This document shows, one piece after another, positions 40,128 through 49,230 of a stretch of 64,000 bases of DNA; positions within the stretch are counted from its first letter, which is position 1; every line of letters begins with the position of its first letter. The stretch comes from Pseudarthrobacter oxydans. GTDB taxonomy: Bacteria; Actinomycetota; Actinomycetes; Actinomycetales; Micrococcaceae. The notes beneath the pieces were generated by a model. It did no database searches. It was not told where the DNA came from and saw only the letters and a list, made by a program, of their open reading frames with translations. The stretch spans positions 62,001 to 126,000 of the forward strand of contig NZ_JABTYH010000007.1 of the NCBI RefSeq assembly GCF_013314975.1. The letters run 5' to 3'. A program made the position numbers and the translations under genes.

Positions 40128-41606
40128 CCCCGGCACGCCCCAGCCCTGAACCGGCTGCGGCTTGGCGAAGAACAGCGCCACGGCCGCGCCTACCAGGATG
40201 ACCCCGGCAGGCAGCAGGATGGACTGGCCCATCGCCGTCGAAAATCCGCTGTGGAGGGCCTCGGGGAGGCCTCCGGACAGGGCCATTCCCTCGCCCGCTC
40301 CCCCGCCGGGGCCACCGGCCGGAAGCTCCGCGGCCAGCCGCGCCTGGATCAGCACCGCAATGGCGGCGCTGCCCAGCACGGCGCCGATCTGCCGCGTGGT
40401 GTTGTACACGCCGGACCCGGCCCCGGCCTGCCGCGGGGGAAGGTTGCGGGTGGCGGTAGTGCTGAGCGGAGCCCAGATGCCTGCGTTCGCGAATCCGAGG
40501 ACGGCGCTGGGCAGGAGGAACAGCAGGATGGGGGTGTCCGGCTGCATCAGGGCCGAGTTCCATACAAGGGCAACGGCCATCAGCACCAGGCCCGCTGCGG
40601 TGATGAATTTCGGGTTGACCCTGTCGATGACCTTCCCCACCACCGGCGCCAGTCCGCCCGAGATCAGTGCCATGGGCACCATCATCAGCGCGGACTGGGT
40701 GGGCGTGAGGCCGCGGACCAGCTGGTAGTAGAAGATGAGCGGCAGGCTGAACGCGGTCACGGTGAAGCCGACGGTGGTGATTCCGATGTTGGCCAGGGAG
40801 AAGTTACGGTCCCGGAAGAGGGCCAGGGGCAGCAGCGGCTCGCCTTTGTTGAACCGCTGCCAGACCACAAAAAGTGCCAGCACGGCAAGGCCTGCGATGA
40901 TGAGCCCCCACACAGTCACGGGCCCGGCGATGGTGCCCCAGTTGTAGGTTTCGCCTTCCTGGATGCCGAACACCAGGAGGAAAAGTCCGACGGCGCTCAG
41001 CACCACGCCGGGGATGTCGAACCGGTGCGGGTGGGTGCTGAGGGCCGGTACGTTGCGCAGGGCGAGGATAAAACCGGCAACGCCGATGGGGACATTGATG
41101 AAGAAGATCCATTCCCAGCCGAGACCGTCCACCAGGACCCCGCCCAGGATGGGGCCCACGAGGGTGGCCATGCCGGCGGTGGCACCCCAGATGGCCATGG
41201 CCGCGCCCCGCCGGTCCGGCGGAAAAATGCGGGTGATGACCGCCATGGTCTGCGGCGTCATCATGGCGGCGCCGAGCCCCTGCAGCACGCGGGCCGCGAT
41301 GAGTGTCTCCACGTCGCCGGACAGCCCGCACCACAGCGACGCCAGGGTAAAGACCACCAGGCCTGAGAGGTACAGCTTCTTCGGGCCGAAGCGGTCACCC
41401 AGCCTGCCCGTGATGAGCAGCGGGACCGCATAGGCCAAAAGGTAGGCGCTGGTAACCCAGATGACCGAGTTGATGTCCGCGTCCAGGCCCTCCATGATCC
41501 GCGGGTTCGCCACGGACACGATGGTGGTGTCGATCAGGATCATAAAGAACCCGATCACCAGGGACCACAGGGCCGGCCAGGGTTTTGCTACGTTTTCCAC
41601 GGTCAT
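40089..41606 (-). CDS. MFS exporter, DHA2 (EmrB/QacA) type, 14 spans
   Basis: 505 residues with the 14-helix layout of the drug:proton antiporters. Motif A is seen in GRLGDRFGPKKLYL, the span 5 motif C as LVGPILGGVLVDGLGWEW, and the Asp-rich N-terminal helix contains FMILIDTTIVSVA. It probably exports a hydrophobic or cationic compound; the substrate is unknown. The ATG has a GAAGGATG context and follows the ankyrin gene by 54 bases. The 3' end overlaps the convergent GNAT gene. Confidence 0.92.
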   Translation of the reverse strand: MTVENVAKPWPALWSLVIGFFMILIDTTIVSVANPRIMEGLDADINSVIWVTSAYLLAYAVPLLITGRLGDRFGPKKLYLSGLVVFTLASLWCGLSGDVETLIAARVLQGLGAAMMTPQTMAVITRIFPPDRRGAAMAIWGATAGMATLVGPILGGVLVDGLGWEWIFFINVPIGVAGFILALRNVPALSTHPHRFDIPGVVLSAVGLFLLVFGIQEGETYNWGTIAGPVTVWGLIIAGLAVLALFVVWQRFNKGEPLLPLALFRDRNFSLANIGITTVGFTVTAFSLPLIFYYQLVRGLTPTQSALMMVPMALISGGLAPVVGKVIDRVNPKFITAAGLVLMAVALVWNSALMQPDTPILLFLLPSAVLGFANAGIWAPLSTTATRNLPPRQAGAGSGVYNTTRQIGAVLGSAAIAVLIQARLAAELPAGGPGGGAGEGMALSGGLPEALHSGFSTAMGQSILLPAGVILVGAAVALFFAKPQPVQGWGVPGSAKVDAGLDSAG

Positions 41607-41660
41607 CCTTCGTCAGGTGGTTACTGCCGGGCGGGACCGGGGTGAACGGCTGGGTCCCGC

Positions 41661-42065
41661 CTAGGCCAGGAGGTCCAGGATCTCCTGGCGGGCGAACATT
41701 TGGGCGGCGGCGCGGGCCGACGGCGCTCCGGCATCGGGGTCGGCGCCGGCATCCAGCAGGACCCTGGCCACATCGGTGTAGCCCTTGAACGCCGCTCCCG
41801 CGAGCGGAGTCTGGCCGCGGTCGTTGGCGGTGCCGGGCTCGGCGCCGTGTTCCAGGATGAGCTGCACGGTTTCCGCGTGGCCATGGTAGGCGGCCAGCAT
41901 GAGGAGGGAATCCCCTGCCGAATTGGTCAGGGCGGCGGGAGCGCCCGCGTCCAGGTAGGCACGGAGCAGCGCCGTGTCCCCCTCCCTGGCAGCCTGGAAG
42001 AGCGTGTGCGCCAAAGCCAGCGCGTCGTCGTCGGGCCCTGGGCCGGGCTGAACGTTGTCCGTCAT
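41661..42065 (-). CDS. Ankyrin-repeat protein
   Basis: 134 residues made of three or four ankyrin repeats, visible as AAREGDTALLRAYLDAGA, then GDSLLMLAAYHGHAETVQLILEHGA (landmark LMLAAYHGHAETVQLIL), and TPLAGAAFKGYTDVARVLLDAGA (landmark AAFKGYTDVARVLLDAGA). It is a small cytoplasmic protein-protein interaction scaffold. The start overlaps the stop of the YgfZ-like gene by four bases (ATGA). Similar genes next to folate-binding YgfZ proteins occur in related actinobacteria, but the partner is unknown. Confidence 0.9.
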   Translation of the reverse strand: MTDNVQPGPGPDDDALALAHTLFQAAREGDTALLRAYLDAGAPAALTNSAGDSLLMLAAYHGHAETVQLILEHGAEPGTANDRGQTPLAGAAFKGYTDVARVLLDAGADPDAGAPSARAAAQMFARQEILDLLA

Positions 42066-43147
42066 GGTCGTGGCCCCCTAAGGAATCCGGTCTGGCGCCC
42101 CACCACCTGGCCGGCGTCGGGGGCAACGATGAGTTCCTGGGCGGCAGGGTATGGCTCGTCGCCGTCCAGGACCGTCAGTATTTCATCCGCGGCGACCGAA
42201 CGTTTTATGACTGCCAGCGCAACCGGGCCCATCTCGTAATGCTGGGCCACGGACGTCACCGTCCCCACTTTGCGTTCCCCCGCCAGGACCGGGCTGCCGG
42301 CCTCCGGCAGGGTGTGCTGGGATCCGTCAAGCTGGAGGAACACGAGGCGGCGCGGCGGGTGGCCGAGGTTGTGCACCCGCGCTATGGTTTCCTGGCCCTT
42401 GTAGCAGCCCTTGGCCAGGTGCACCGCGGTACGGAGCAGGTCAAGTTCGTGCGGGATGGTCTTGTCATCCGTTTCCGCCCCGATCCGGGGACGCCAGGCT
42501 GCCACGCGCAGCGCTTCGGCGGCAAGGACGCCCGCAAGGGGACGCCCCGCGACCGTCTTCTCCAGGTCATCAGCCGGAACGAGGTATTCGAACCACGGGC
42601 GGTCGAGCCCGGGGTGGCTGGCCTCCGGGATGGTCGCATAGGAGTAGCCCCCGGCCCCCACGTGCGGCCACGGGTCCTGCCAGGCCAGCAGGCCGGACCA
42701 TTCCGGGACCGCTTTCGTGCTGCCGACAACGGCCCAGTCCGCGGAAACATCGGCAATGTCCACCCGCAGCATGAACTTCATCCTGTTGAGGAACCCGGCG
42801 AGGGGTGCGGCCTCGGCAGCTTCGACGATCAGCCACGTTGTGGCGCCGTCGTCAATGACCCGCGCGTCGAAATCAATCCTGCCCTGCACGCTCAGGAGGA
42901 GGAGTTCACTGGATTCATTCGGCTGCAGGCCGGCGACCTGCTGCGAGGAAAGGGTGTTGAGCCAGCTCAGGCGGTCCGGGCCGGTTACCGTGACAACGCC
43001 GCGGTGGGAGAGGTCGACGACGGCGGTTCCGGCCGCAAGGGCGCGCTGCTCGCGCAGGGGCTCACCATAGTGGGCGGCAACGCCGGCGTCCGCGCCGGCC
43101 GCCTCAACGGCGCCCGGGCGCGACAGCAGGGGGCTGGGAGTAGTCAT
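42062..43147 (-). CDS. YgfZ/GcvT-domain folate-binding protein
   Basis: 361 residues of the COG0354 family, tetrahydrofolate-dependent proteins that support assembly or repair of iron-sulfur enzymes. The signature KGCYKGQE is at 246-253, and the GcvT-like N-terminal domain includes LSHRGVVTVTGPDRLSWLNTL (landmark VTGPDRLSWLNTLSSQQV). It starts with an ATG and leads a leftward operon with the ankyrin and MFS genes. The nitrobindin-like gene lies 98 bases upstream; this neighbourhood also occurs in mycobacteria. Confidence 0.92.
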   Translation of the reverse strand: MTTPSPLLSRPGAVEAAGADAGVAAHYGEPLREQRALAAGTAVVDLSHRGVVTVTGPDRLSWLNTLSSQQVAGLQPNESSELLLLSVQGRIDFDARVIDDGATTWLIVEAAEAAPLAGFLNRMKFMLRVDIADVSADWAVVGSTKAVPEWSGLLAWQDPWPHVGAGGYSYATIPEASHPGLDRPWFEYLVPADDLEKTVAGRPLAGVLAAEALRVAAWRPRIGAETDDKTIPHELDLLRTAVHLAKGCYKGQETIARVHNLGHPPRRLVFLQLDGSQHTLPEAGSPVLAGERKVGTVTSVAQHYEMGPVALAVIKRSVAADEILTVLDGDEPYPAAQELIVAPDAGQVVGRQTGFLRGPRP

Positions 43148-43245
43148 ATGTAGTAGAAGTCCTTGGGGCTCGGCGGTATTCCGGATTTTCAGGCCGGAGT
43201 GGATCCGGGCCGCCTGCGTCTTTCATGCCGAAGGACCGGGAGGAG

Positions 43246-43854
43246 TCAGGAAACCTTTTTCAGGAAGGCCGAGGCATGCGCTTCCAGGCCTTTGCCTTCC
43301 TTGCCGCCAACAGCAACATCCCAGCGCCACAGGAGGTTGCCGTCCACCAGGCCGAAGATACGGGTGGCGGCGCTGTAGTCCTTGGAATGGCTCCCCCGCA
43401 TCACCATATCCGTGGTGAGCTGGATCTGCGGGCCTTTGATCTGCCCGTAGTAGAGCTCGGAAATGCCTCCGGGGTGGGAGATGGACACCGAGATGTCGAA
43501 GCCGCCCTCGCTGTTGCGCAGGGCCTCCACCTCGTCCGCACTCTTGAGCGCCGGAACGATGTCCGCGGGGATCAGGCCGGGGCCGCCGTCGGCATCAAGC
43601 TGTTTGCGCTCCAGCGCCCAAAAGCCTGTCTCGACGGTGAGCGGCCGCAGGCGCGTGCCGTCGTCGTCCGTCAGCCAACTTTCCGCACGGTACTGAAGGT
43701 ACGGCAGGCCGTTGTGCGTGAAGGACACGTGCTGCAGGAAGTGCTCCGAGTCCTCGTCACCGCTGCCAAGGCGGCCGCGGCCCTCCCACTCACCAATGAG
43801 CCAGGAAAGCGGAACGAGTTCTGGAGTCAGGTCTGTAGGAATCTCAATGGGCAC
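43246..43854 (-). CDS. Nitrobindin-like (FABP-family) haem-binding protein, GTG start
   Basis: 202 residues of the DUF1794 beta-barrel family. The GxWxGxG-type motif GEWEGRG is at 21-27, and the C-terminal His193 in LEAHASAFL is at the position of the axial haem ligand in characterised nitrobindins. Those proteins bind ferric haem and react with nitric oxide or peroxynitrite. The GTG start is preceded by an AGAGG site. It is probably cytoplasmic. The function is inferred from the family. Confidence 0.9.
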   Translation of the reverse strand: MPIEIPTDLTPELVPLSWLIGEWEGRGRLGSGDEDSEHFLQHVSFTHNGLPYLQYRAESWLTDDDGTRLRPLTVETGFWALERKQLDADGGPGLIPADIVPALKSADEVEALRNSEGGFDISVSISHPGGISELYYGQIKGPQIQLTTDMVMRGSHSKDYSAATRIFGLVDGNLLWRWDVAVGGKEGKGLEAHASAFLKKVS

Positions 43855-43896
43855 AGCGACTACCTCTGGAAATCGGCTAGCTCCGGAAAAAGGCGT

Positions 43897-44010
43897 CTAC
43901 TTCTGGCCCTTGAAGAGGCGGTAGACCACGAATCCGGCAAACCAGGCCATGGCGAGGCTGGCGATGCCGAGCAGGACAAGGAAGAAGATTTCAAAAGCAA
44001 GTACGGACAT
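43897..44010 (-). CDS. Small membrane protein, 37 aa
   Basis: The minus strand reads MSVLAFEIFFLVLLGIASLA, then MAWFAGFVVYRLFKGQK and a stop. It has one long or two short hydrophobic segments with a basic end. TAGGAT lies six bases before the ATG (44017-44022), which fits a leaderless start, and the gene sits 17 bases after the stop of the adjacent membrane-protein gene. Codon use and composition look like a real gene. Function unknown. Confidence 0.6.
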   Translation of the reverse strand: MSVLAFEIFFLVLLGIASLAMAWFAGFVVYRLFKGQK

Positions 44011-44027
44011 GATGCCATCCTAACGCG

Positions 44028-44795
44028 TTAGTAGATGAGGAGTTTGTCTATGAAGTAGGCAAGAGAACCCACCGCCGAGACAGGGGCAAGGCCCATGCTA
44101 AGCGCAGCGGGGACGTTCAGGGGCGCACCCCGCAGGGTGGCCAGCCGCCGGAAGCTCGCCAGCACAGCGCCCACCACCACGCCGAAGATGGCGGCCGGGA
44201 GGACGGCGATGTCCGAGAGCACCAGCCCGGCGAGCGGTCCCGCAAGGCCAGCCATCACAATGCCCAGGGGCGCCACGACGCTGTCCGGCCAGCGGATCAG
44301 GCCTGCCAGCAGCGCAACTGCGGCGCTGATGGCCGCCACCAGGAGCATCTCCCGGACGCCGTTGAACCGTGCCCCGGCTATCCAGCCGGAACCCAGGCAG
44401 GCGAGAAGAACCCCTGCGCAGCAGCCCAAGGTGGATTCCAGGCGCTGGGCCTGGCCTGTTCCGCGGAGCAGCTGCACGATGAAGACGGCCATCATGCCCA
44501 GGGCAATGAACGCCGGGGTCCAGTCCAGGTAGCCGGGGGCAGGGGCCAGGCCGGCAGCAACCGCTGCCCCGGCCCCTGGCACGGCAATCACGGCGGCCAG
44601 GGTCTTCTTGGCGGGAATCCGAAGGAAGTGCGGCCACCCGATGCCGACGGCGGCAGCCATGGCAACAGCAACGGCCACGAGGACTTCACGGGAGGTGTAG
44701 ACGCCCGCGATGATTGCAGCGAGGCCGGCCATCCCCACGACGCCGATAGTCCATGAGCCCAACGACCGCGCCGGTGCCTGCAGCTCCGCGGTCAT
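44028..44795 (-). CDS. Multi-span membrane protein, unknown function
   Basis: 255 residues with about eight hydrophobic helices (for example WTIGVVGMAGLAAIIAGVY, then VLVAVAVAMAAAVGIG). It has few charged residues and no soluble domain. The only polar landmarks are GTGQAQRLESTLGC and SFRRLATLRGAPLN. No transporter family motif is recognised. Similar multi-span 'permease-like' proteins of actinobacteria lie next to GlnR and nitrobindin-like genes, but no role can be given. Confidence 0.8.
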   Translation of the reverse strand: MTAELQAPARSLGSWTIGVVGMAGLAAIIAGVYTSREVLVAVAVAMAAAVGIGWPHFLRIPAKKTLAAVIAVPGAGAAVAAGLAPAPGYLDWTPAFIALGMMAVFIVQLLRGTGQAQRLESTLGCCAGVLLACLGSGWIAGARFNGVREMLLVAAISAAVALLAGLIRWPDSVVAPLGIVMAGLAGPLAGLVLSDIAVLPAAIFGVVVGAVLASFRRLATLRGAPLNVPAALSMGLAPVSAVGSLAYFIDKLLIY

Positions 44796-45134
44796 GCGGA
44801 GCCCGGCCTGGATTTAGTTTCTGCACTCACTGCGCTGCAATCCCATCCTGGCGTCGACCTGGAAGGGCGGGGCCGCCCTTCGCGGAGGGCGTCGGGGCCC
44901 TGGCTCAATCCTGCCTTATATGAACGGGATATGTCGCAAAACGTCCCTTTATCCGGGCCGGATCCGTGGCTCCGGACAGGCCTGCGGGTATACTCAAAGC
45001 TCAGCTAAGCTCACTGCTGAGGTGGCAGGCCGGCCCTTTTCCGCTGGCCATGCGCCGGAGGCAGGAAGCCAGTACCGGCCGGTGAAAACCCGGTTCAGTC
45101 GCCCAATGATGCGCGGACGGCCCATGGAGGAACA
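44796..45134. other. Intergenic region upstream of glnR
   Basis: This 339-base gap holds the probable glnR promoter (44967-44994) and a 9-bp perfect inverted repeat GAAGGGCGG/CCGCCCTTC (44862-44881) with a two-base centre. The inverted repeat could be an operator or a weak terminator between divergent units. AGCTCAGCTAAGCTCA (44999-45014) contains two AGCT-type half sites just after the -10. No gene is apparent. Confidence 0.45.
44967..44994 (+). promoter_or_regulatory. Probable glnR promoter
   Basis: TATACT (44989-44994) is a good -10 hexamer. TGGCTC (44967-44972) is a weak -35, 16 bases upstream. The leader would be about 135 bases, and the ATG has its own AGGA site. Confidence 0.45.
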
Positions 45135-45833
45135 ATGTCGCACATCCTGCTCTTGACGAACAGCACTGGCTCTTCGGTGGACATCCTGCCTGCCCTGGAA
45201 CTGCTGAACCACCGGGTCCACATTCTTCCCGCCGAGCCCACTGCCCTGCTGGAGACCGATCCGTGCGACATCGTGCTGCTGGATGCCCGGAAAGACCTGG
45301 TGGGCGCCCGTTCGCTCACCCAGCTGCTCAAAGCCACCGGCCTCAGCGCTCCCCTGGTCCTGATCCTGACCGAGGGCGGTATGGCGGCCGTTTCCTCCGC
45401 CTGGGCCGTGGATGACATCGTGCTCGATTCGGCAGGCCCCGCCGAGGTGGAGGCCCGCATCAGGCTGTCCGTTGCCCGGGCCGTCCCGGACCATGAGGAC
45501 GCGCCGACGGAGATCCGCGCAGCCGGCGTCGTCATCGACGAGGCAAGCTACACCGCCCGCGTGAACGGCGCACCGCTGAACCTGACCTTCAAGGAATTCG
45601 AGCTGCTGAAGTACCTGGCGCAGCACCCCGGCCGCGTCTTCACCCGGCAGCAGCTGCTTACCGAGGTGTGGGGCTATGACTACTACGGAGGCACCCGCAC
45701 CGTGGACGTCCATGTCAGGCGCCTGCGGGCGAAGCTCGGTGCCGACCATGAGAACCTCATCAGCACCGTGCGCAACGTGGGCTACCGCCTTACCCTGGTG
45801 CGGCAGCAGGAAGACGAGCTTACCGAGGCCTGA
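45135..45833 (+). CDS. glnR: GlnR-type OmpR-family response regulator
   Basis: 232 residues. The atypical receiver domain (about 1-120) contains the conserved Asp50 in [10 protein letters not shown] and [11 protein letters not shown] at its end, as in actinobacterial GlnR, which lacks the full acidic pocket and has no cognate kinase. The winged-helix domain (about 135-228) has [16 protein letters not shown] and [17 protein letters not shown]. GlnR activates or represses nitrogen-assimilation genes such as glnA and amtB. Its position just before mshD matches mycobacteria. The name rests on receiver-domain similarity and synteny. Confidence 0.88.
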   Translation: MSHILLLTNSTGSSVDILPALELLNHRVHILPAEPTALLETDPCDIVLLDARKDLVGARSLTQLLKATGLSAPLVLILTEGGMAAVSSAWAVDDIVLDSAGPAEVEARIRLSVARAVPDHEDAPTEIRAAGVVIDEASYTARVNGAPLNLTFKEFELLKYLAQHPGRVFTRQQLLTEVWGYDYYGGTRTVDVHVRRLRAKLGADHENLISTVRNVGYRLTLVRQQEDELTEA

Positions 45834-45866
45834 GCGCCCTTGCGGCATCCCGTATAGCCTTGCCTC

Positions 45867-46838
45867 ATGACTCCAGCGCATCCTGAAAAGTGGCCCGTCC
45901 ATACAGAACGGGGCGCGGTAGACCAGCAACTCCTGAAGGACTGCCGGAACCTCCTGGCCGCGGCGGAGGAATCCGACGGCAACCCCTCCATTTCGGAGCA
46001 GACCCTGGTGACCTTGCGCACCGGCGGATCGGCTGGGCAGTCCCCCCTGACCCTGGCCCTGTACGCCCCGGACGAGGACTCCGACCCCGCCACCGGCCAG
46101 GACCTGGCCGGATTCGCCGTGGTGGTGGAGGAGCCCGACGGCACCGGCGTGCTGGAGATCGCTGTCCATCCCAGCTACCGGAACCAGGGCGTGGCTGACC
46201 GCCTGGTGGGTACGCTCAAGGGCAGCCGCGGGCTGGAGGGGCTGAAAGCGTGGTCCCACGGCAACCATGAGGCCGCCGCGGACCTGGCTGCCCGGTATGG
46301 GTTCGGCCCGGTCCGCGAACTGTGGAAGATGAGGATGACGACGGCGGGGGCGGACCTTCCCGGGGCCGTCCTGCCGGAGGGCGTGTCCCTCCGGACCTTC
46401 GTGCCCGGCCAGGATGAGGACGCCTGGCTGGCGGTGAACCGGGCCGCTTTTGCGCACCACCCTGAACAGGGAAGCCTCACCCGGGCCGACCTCGAAGCCC
46501 GGATGGCCGAGGACTGGTTCGACCCCTCGGGTTTCCTCCTGGCCGAGGACGGCCAGGGCCGGCTGCTGGGCTTCCACTGGACCAAGGTCCATCCGAAGCA
46601 CGGCCCGCACCCGGCCATCGGCGAGGTCTACGCAGTGGGCGTGGCGCCGGAAGCGCAGGGCATCGGACTGGGCAAGGCCCTGACGGTTGCCGGCATCCGG
46701 TACCTCCAGGACCTGGGGCTGCACGCGGTCATGCTGTACACCGACGCGGAGAACACGGCTGCTGTTGCGCTGTACCGGGGCCTGGGCTTCACCCGCTGGG
46801 ACATGGACGTCATGTACGGACAGGTGGCAACGGTTTAG
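45867..46838 (+). CDS. mshD: Mycothiol synthase
   Basis: Acetylates Cys-GlcN-Ins with acetyl-CoA, the last step of mycothiol synthesis, the main low-mass thiol of actinobacteria. The 323 residues form two GNAT domains; the active C-terminal one has VYAVGVAPEAQGIGLGKAL and YTDAENTAAVALYRGLGF. Two landmarks specific to MshD, NRAAFAHHPEQG and WTKVHP, are present. TAGCCT lies six bases before the ATG, suggesting a leaderless message. Follows glnR, as in mycobacteria. Confidence 0.93.
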   Translation: MTPAHPEKWPVHTERGAVDQQLLKDCRNLLAAAEESDGNPSISEQTLVTLRTGGSAGQSPLTLALYAPDEDSDPATGQDLAGFAVVVEEPDGTGVLEIAVHPSYRNQGVADRLVGTLKGSRGLEGLKAWSHGNHEAAADLAARYGFGPVRELWKMRMTTAGADLPGAVLPEGVSLRTFVPGQDEDAWLAVNRAAFAHHPEQGSLTRADLEARMAEDWFDPSGFLLAEDGQGRLLGFHWTKVHPKHGPHPAIGEVYAVGVAPEAQGIGLGKALTVAGIRYLQDLGLHAVMLYTDAENTAAVALYRGLGFTRWDMDVMYGQVATV

Positions 46839-46969
46839 TCCGGCAGGGTGACATACGGGTTCCCGGGCGGGAAATGCACGGCCTTCAGCGCACCGATTGC
46901 TTGTAAGGTTGAAGCAGTACCCGCGCAGGCCGGAAGCGCCAGCATCAACCGCCAGGTAAAGGAGATGCC

Positions 46970-49219
46970 ATGAACCCGGAACCTTCCGGAGCAGTCACGT
47001 CCCAGGACGTCGCAGTGCCGGTCCGCGCCCGCTTCGGCTCCTCGGAAGTTCCCGCCTCGCGCGCCACCCAGGACCGCATCGACATCCCGGAGTTTGCGCC
47101 GAACCTGCAGCCGGAGGGCGACATCCGCCCCGACCGGTTCCTGGACCGTGAACTGAGCTGGCTCAGCTTCAACTCCCGTGTCCTGGAACTGGCGGAGGAC
47201 CCCACGCTGCACCTGCTGGAGCGTGTCAGCTTCCTGTCGATCTTTGCTTCGAACCTGGACGAGTTCTTCATGGTCCGGGTGGCAGGCCTGAAGCGGCGCA
47301 TCGCCACCGGCCTCGCAGTTCCCTCCCCCGCAGGCCTGAGCCCTGTTGAGGTGCTGGAGAGGATCAGCGGCGAAGCACACCGGCTCCAGCAGCGTCATGC
47401 GCAGGTCTGGGCCGAGCAGATCCGTCCGGCGCTGGCCTACGAACACATCCACCTCATGCACTGGGACGAGCTGGACGACGCGGCGCAGGAACAGCTGAGC
47501 GTGATCTTCCGCGAGAAGGTGTTCCCCATCCTTACGCCCCTGGCAGTGGACCCGGCGCACCCCTTCCCCTACATTTCCGGCCTCTCGCTGAACCTTGCCG
47601 TGGTGGTGCGCAACCCTGTGAGCGACAAGGAGCTCTTTGCCCGCGTCAAGGTGCCGGACCAGCTGCCGCGCCTGATGTCCATCGACGGTCCGCGCGCCGG
47701 CGCGGTGGCCGGACGCGTGGCGCGCTTTATTGCGCTTGAGGAAGTCATCGCGGTCCACTTGGACAAGCTGTTCCCCGGGATGGAGGTCCTGGAGCACCAC
47801 AGCTTCCGCGTCACCCGGAACGAGGACGTGGAGGTGGAAGAGGACGACGCCGAAAACCTCCTCCAAGCCCTCGAGAAGGAACTCCTGCGGCGCCGTTTCG
47901 GCCCGCCCGTCCGGCTTGAGGTCACCAACGACATCAACCCGAACATCCGCGCGCTGCTGATCCGCGAGCTCGGCGTCGAGGAATCCGAGGTCTATTCCGT
48001 CCCGGCCCCCCTGGACCTCAGGGGACTCTCCGTGATCGCCGGCATCGACCGCGCCGACCTTCACTACCCAAAGCACGTTCCGCACACGTCGCGGTACCTG
48101 AACGAGTCTGAGACGTCCAAGGCCGCCAACGTGTTCGCCGCCATGCGCCGCCGGGACATCCTGCTCCACCATCCCTATGACTCGTTTTCCACGTCGGTCC
48201 AGGCGTTCCTGGAACAGGCCGCCGCCGATCCCAAGGTGCAGGCCATCAAGCAGACCCTGTACCGCACCTCCGGCGACTCCCCCATCGTCGACGCCCTGAT
48301 CGACGCAGCCGAGGCCGGCAAGCAGGTCCTGGCCCTGGTGGAGATCAAGGCCCGGTTCGACGAGCAGGCGAACATCTCCTGGGCCCGGAAGCTGGAACAG
48401 GCCGGCGTGCACGTGGTGTACGGCATCGTTGGCCTCAAGACGCACTGCAAGCTCTCGCTCGTGGTGCGCCAGGAGGTTGACGGGCTGCGGCGGTACTGCC
48501 ACATCGGCACCGGTAACTACCATCCCCGCACCGCCCGCTACTACGAGGACCTGGGCCTCCTGACCGCCAACGAGCAGGTGGGCGAGGACCTGTCCAAGCT
48601 CTTCAACCAGCTCTCCGGTTACGCCCCCAAGTCCACGTTCAAGAGACTGCTGGTGGCTCCGCGTTCCGTCCGTTCAGGGCTGATCGACCGGATTGAGACC
48701 GAAATCCGCAATGCCCGCGCGGGAATCCCCGGCCGTGTGCAGATCAAGGTCAACTCCATGGTGGATGAGGCCATCATCGATTCCCTCTACCGCGCGTCGC
48801 AGGCGGGAGTAAAGGTTGACGTGGTGGTCCGGGGTATCTGCTCGCTACGCCCCGGGGTGCCCGGGCTCAGCGACAACATCACCGTCCGGTCCATCCTGGG
48901 CAGGTTCCTGGAGCACTCCCGGGTGTTCGCCTTCGCCAACGGTGGGGATCCCGTGGTGTACATCGGCTCGGCGGACATGATGCACCGCAACCTTGACCGC
49001 AGGGTGGAGGCCCTGGTCCAGCTGTCCAGCACCGACGACATCACCTACGTCCTTGACCTGCTGCGGCGCTACATGGCCCCGGAAACCTCCAGCTGGCACC
49101 TGGACAATGAGGGCGTCTGGACCCGGCACCACCTCGCCGACGACGGCAAGCCCCTTGAGGATGTCCAGTCCTGGCTGCTGGCATCGCGCCCCCGGCAGCG
49201 CAGCCTGAGCCGGCGTTAA
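46970..49219 (+). CDS. ppk: Polyphosphate kinase 1
   Basis: Makes polyphosphate from ATP reversibly. The 749 residues have the N-terminal helical domain with [20 protein letters not shown] (landmark [16 protein letters not shown]), and [16 protein letters not shown], then the two phospholipase-D-like catalytic domains. Motifs present are [10 protein letters not shown] and the His box CHIGTGNYH with His511 and His518, which include the autophosphorylated position. AAAGGAG precedes the ATG. It is directly upstream of the mutT1-like gene, an order shared with mycobacteria, although there mutT1 is on the other strand. Confidence 0.96.
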   Translation: MNPEPSGAVTSQDVAVPVRARFGSSEVPASRATQDRIDIPEFAPNLQPEGDIRPDRFLDRELSWLSFNSRVLELAEDPTLHLLERVSFLSIFASNLDEFFMVRVAGLKRRIATGLAVPSPAGLSPVEVLERISGEAHRLQQRHAQVWAEQIRPALAYEHIHLMHWDELDDAAQEQLSVIFREKVFPILTPLAVDPAHPFPYISGLSLNLAVVVRNPVSDKELFARVKVPDQLPRLMSIDGPRAGAVAGRVARFIALEEVIAVHLDKLFPGMEVLEHHSFRVTRNEDVEVEEDDAENLLQALEKELLRRRFGPPVRLEVTNDINPNIRALLIRELGVEESEVYSVPAPLDLRGLSVIAGIDRADLHYPKHVPHTSRYLNESETSKAANVFAAMRRRDILLHHPYDSFSTSVQAFLEQAAADPKVQAIKQTLYRTSGDSPIVDALIDAAEAGKQVLALVEIKARFDEQANISWARKLEQAGVHVVYGIVGLKTHCKLSLVVRQEVDGLRRYCHIGTGNYHPRTARYYEDLGLLTANEQVGEDLSKLFNQLSGYAPKSTFKRLLVAPRSVRSGLIDRIETEIRNARAGIPGRVQIKVNSMVDEAIIDSLYRASQAGVKVDVVVRGICSLRPGVPGLSDNITVRSILGRFLEHSRVFAFANGGDPVVYIGSADMMHRNLDRRVEALVQLSSTDDITYVLDLLRRYMAPETSSWHLDNEGVWTRHHLADDGKPLEDVQSWLLASRPRQRSLSRR

Positions 49220-49230
49220 GGGCTCCTGTT

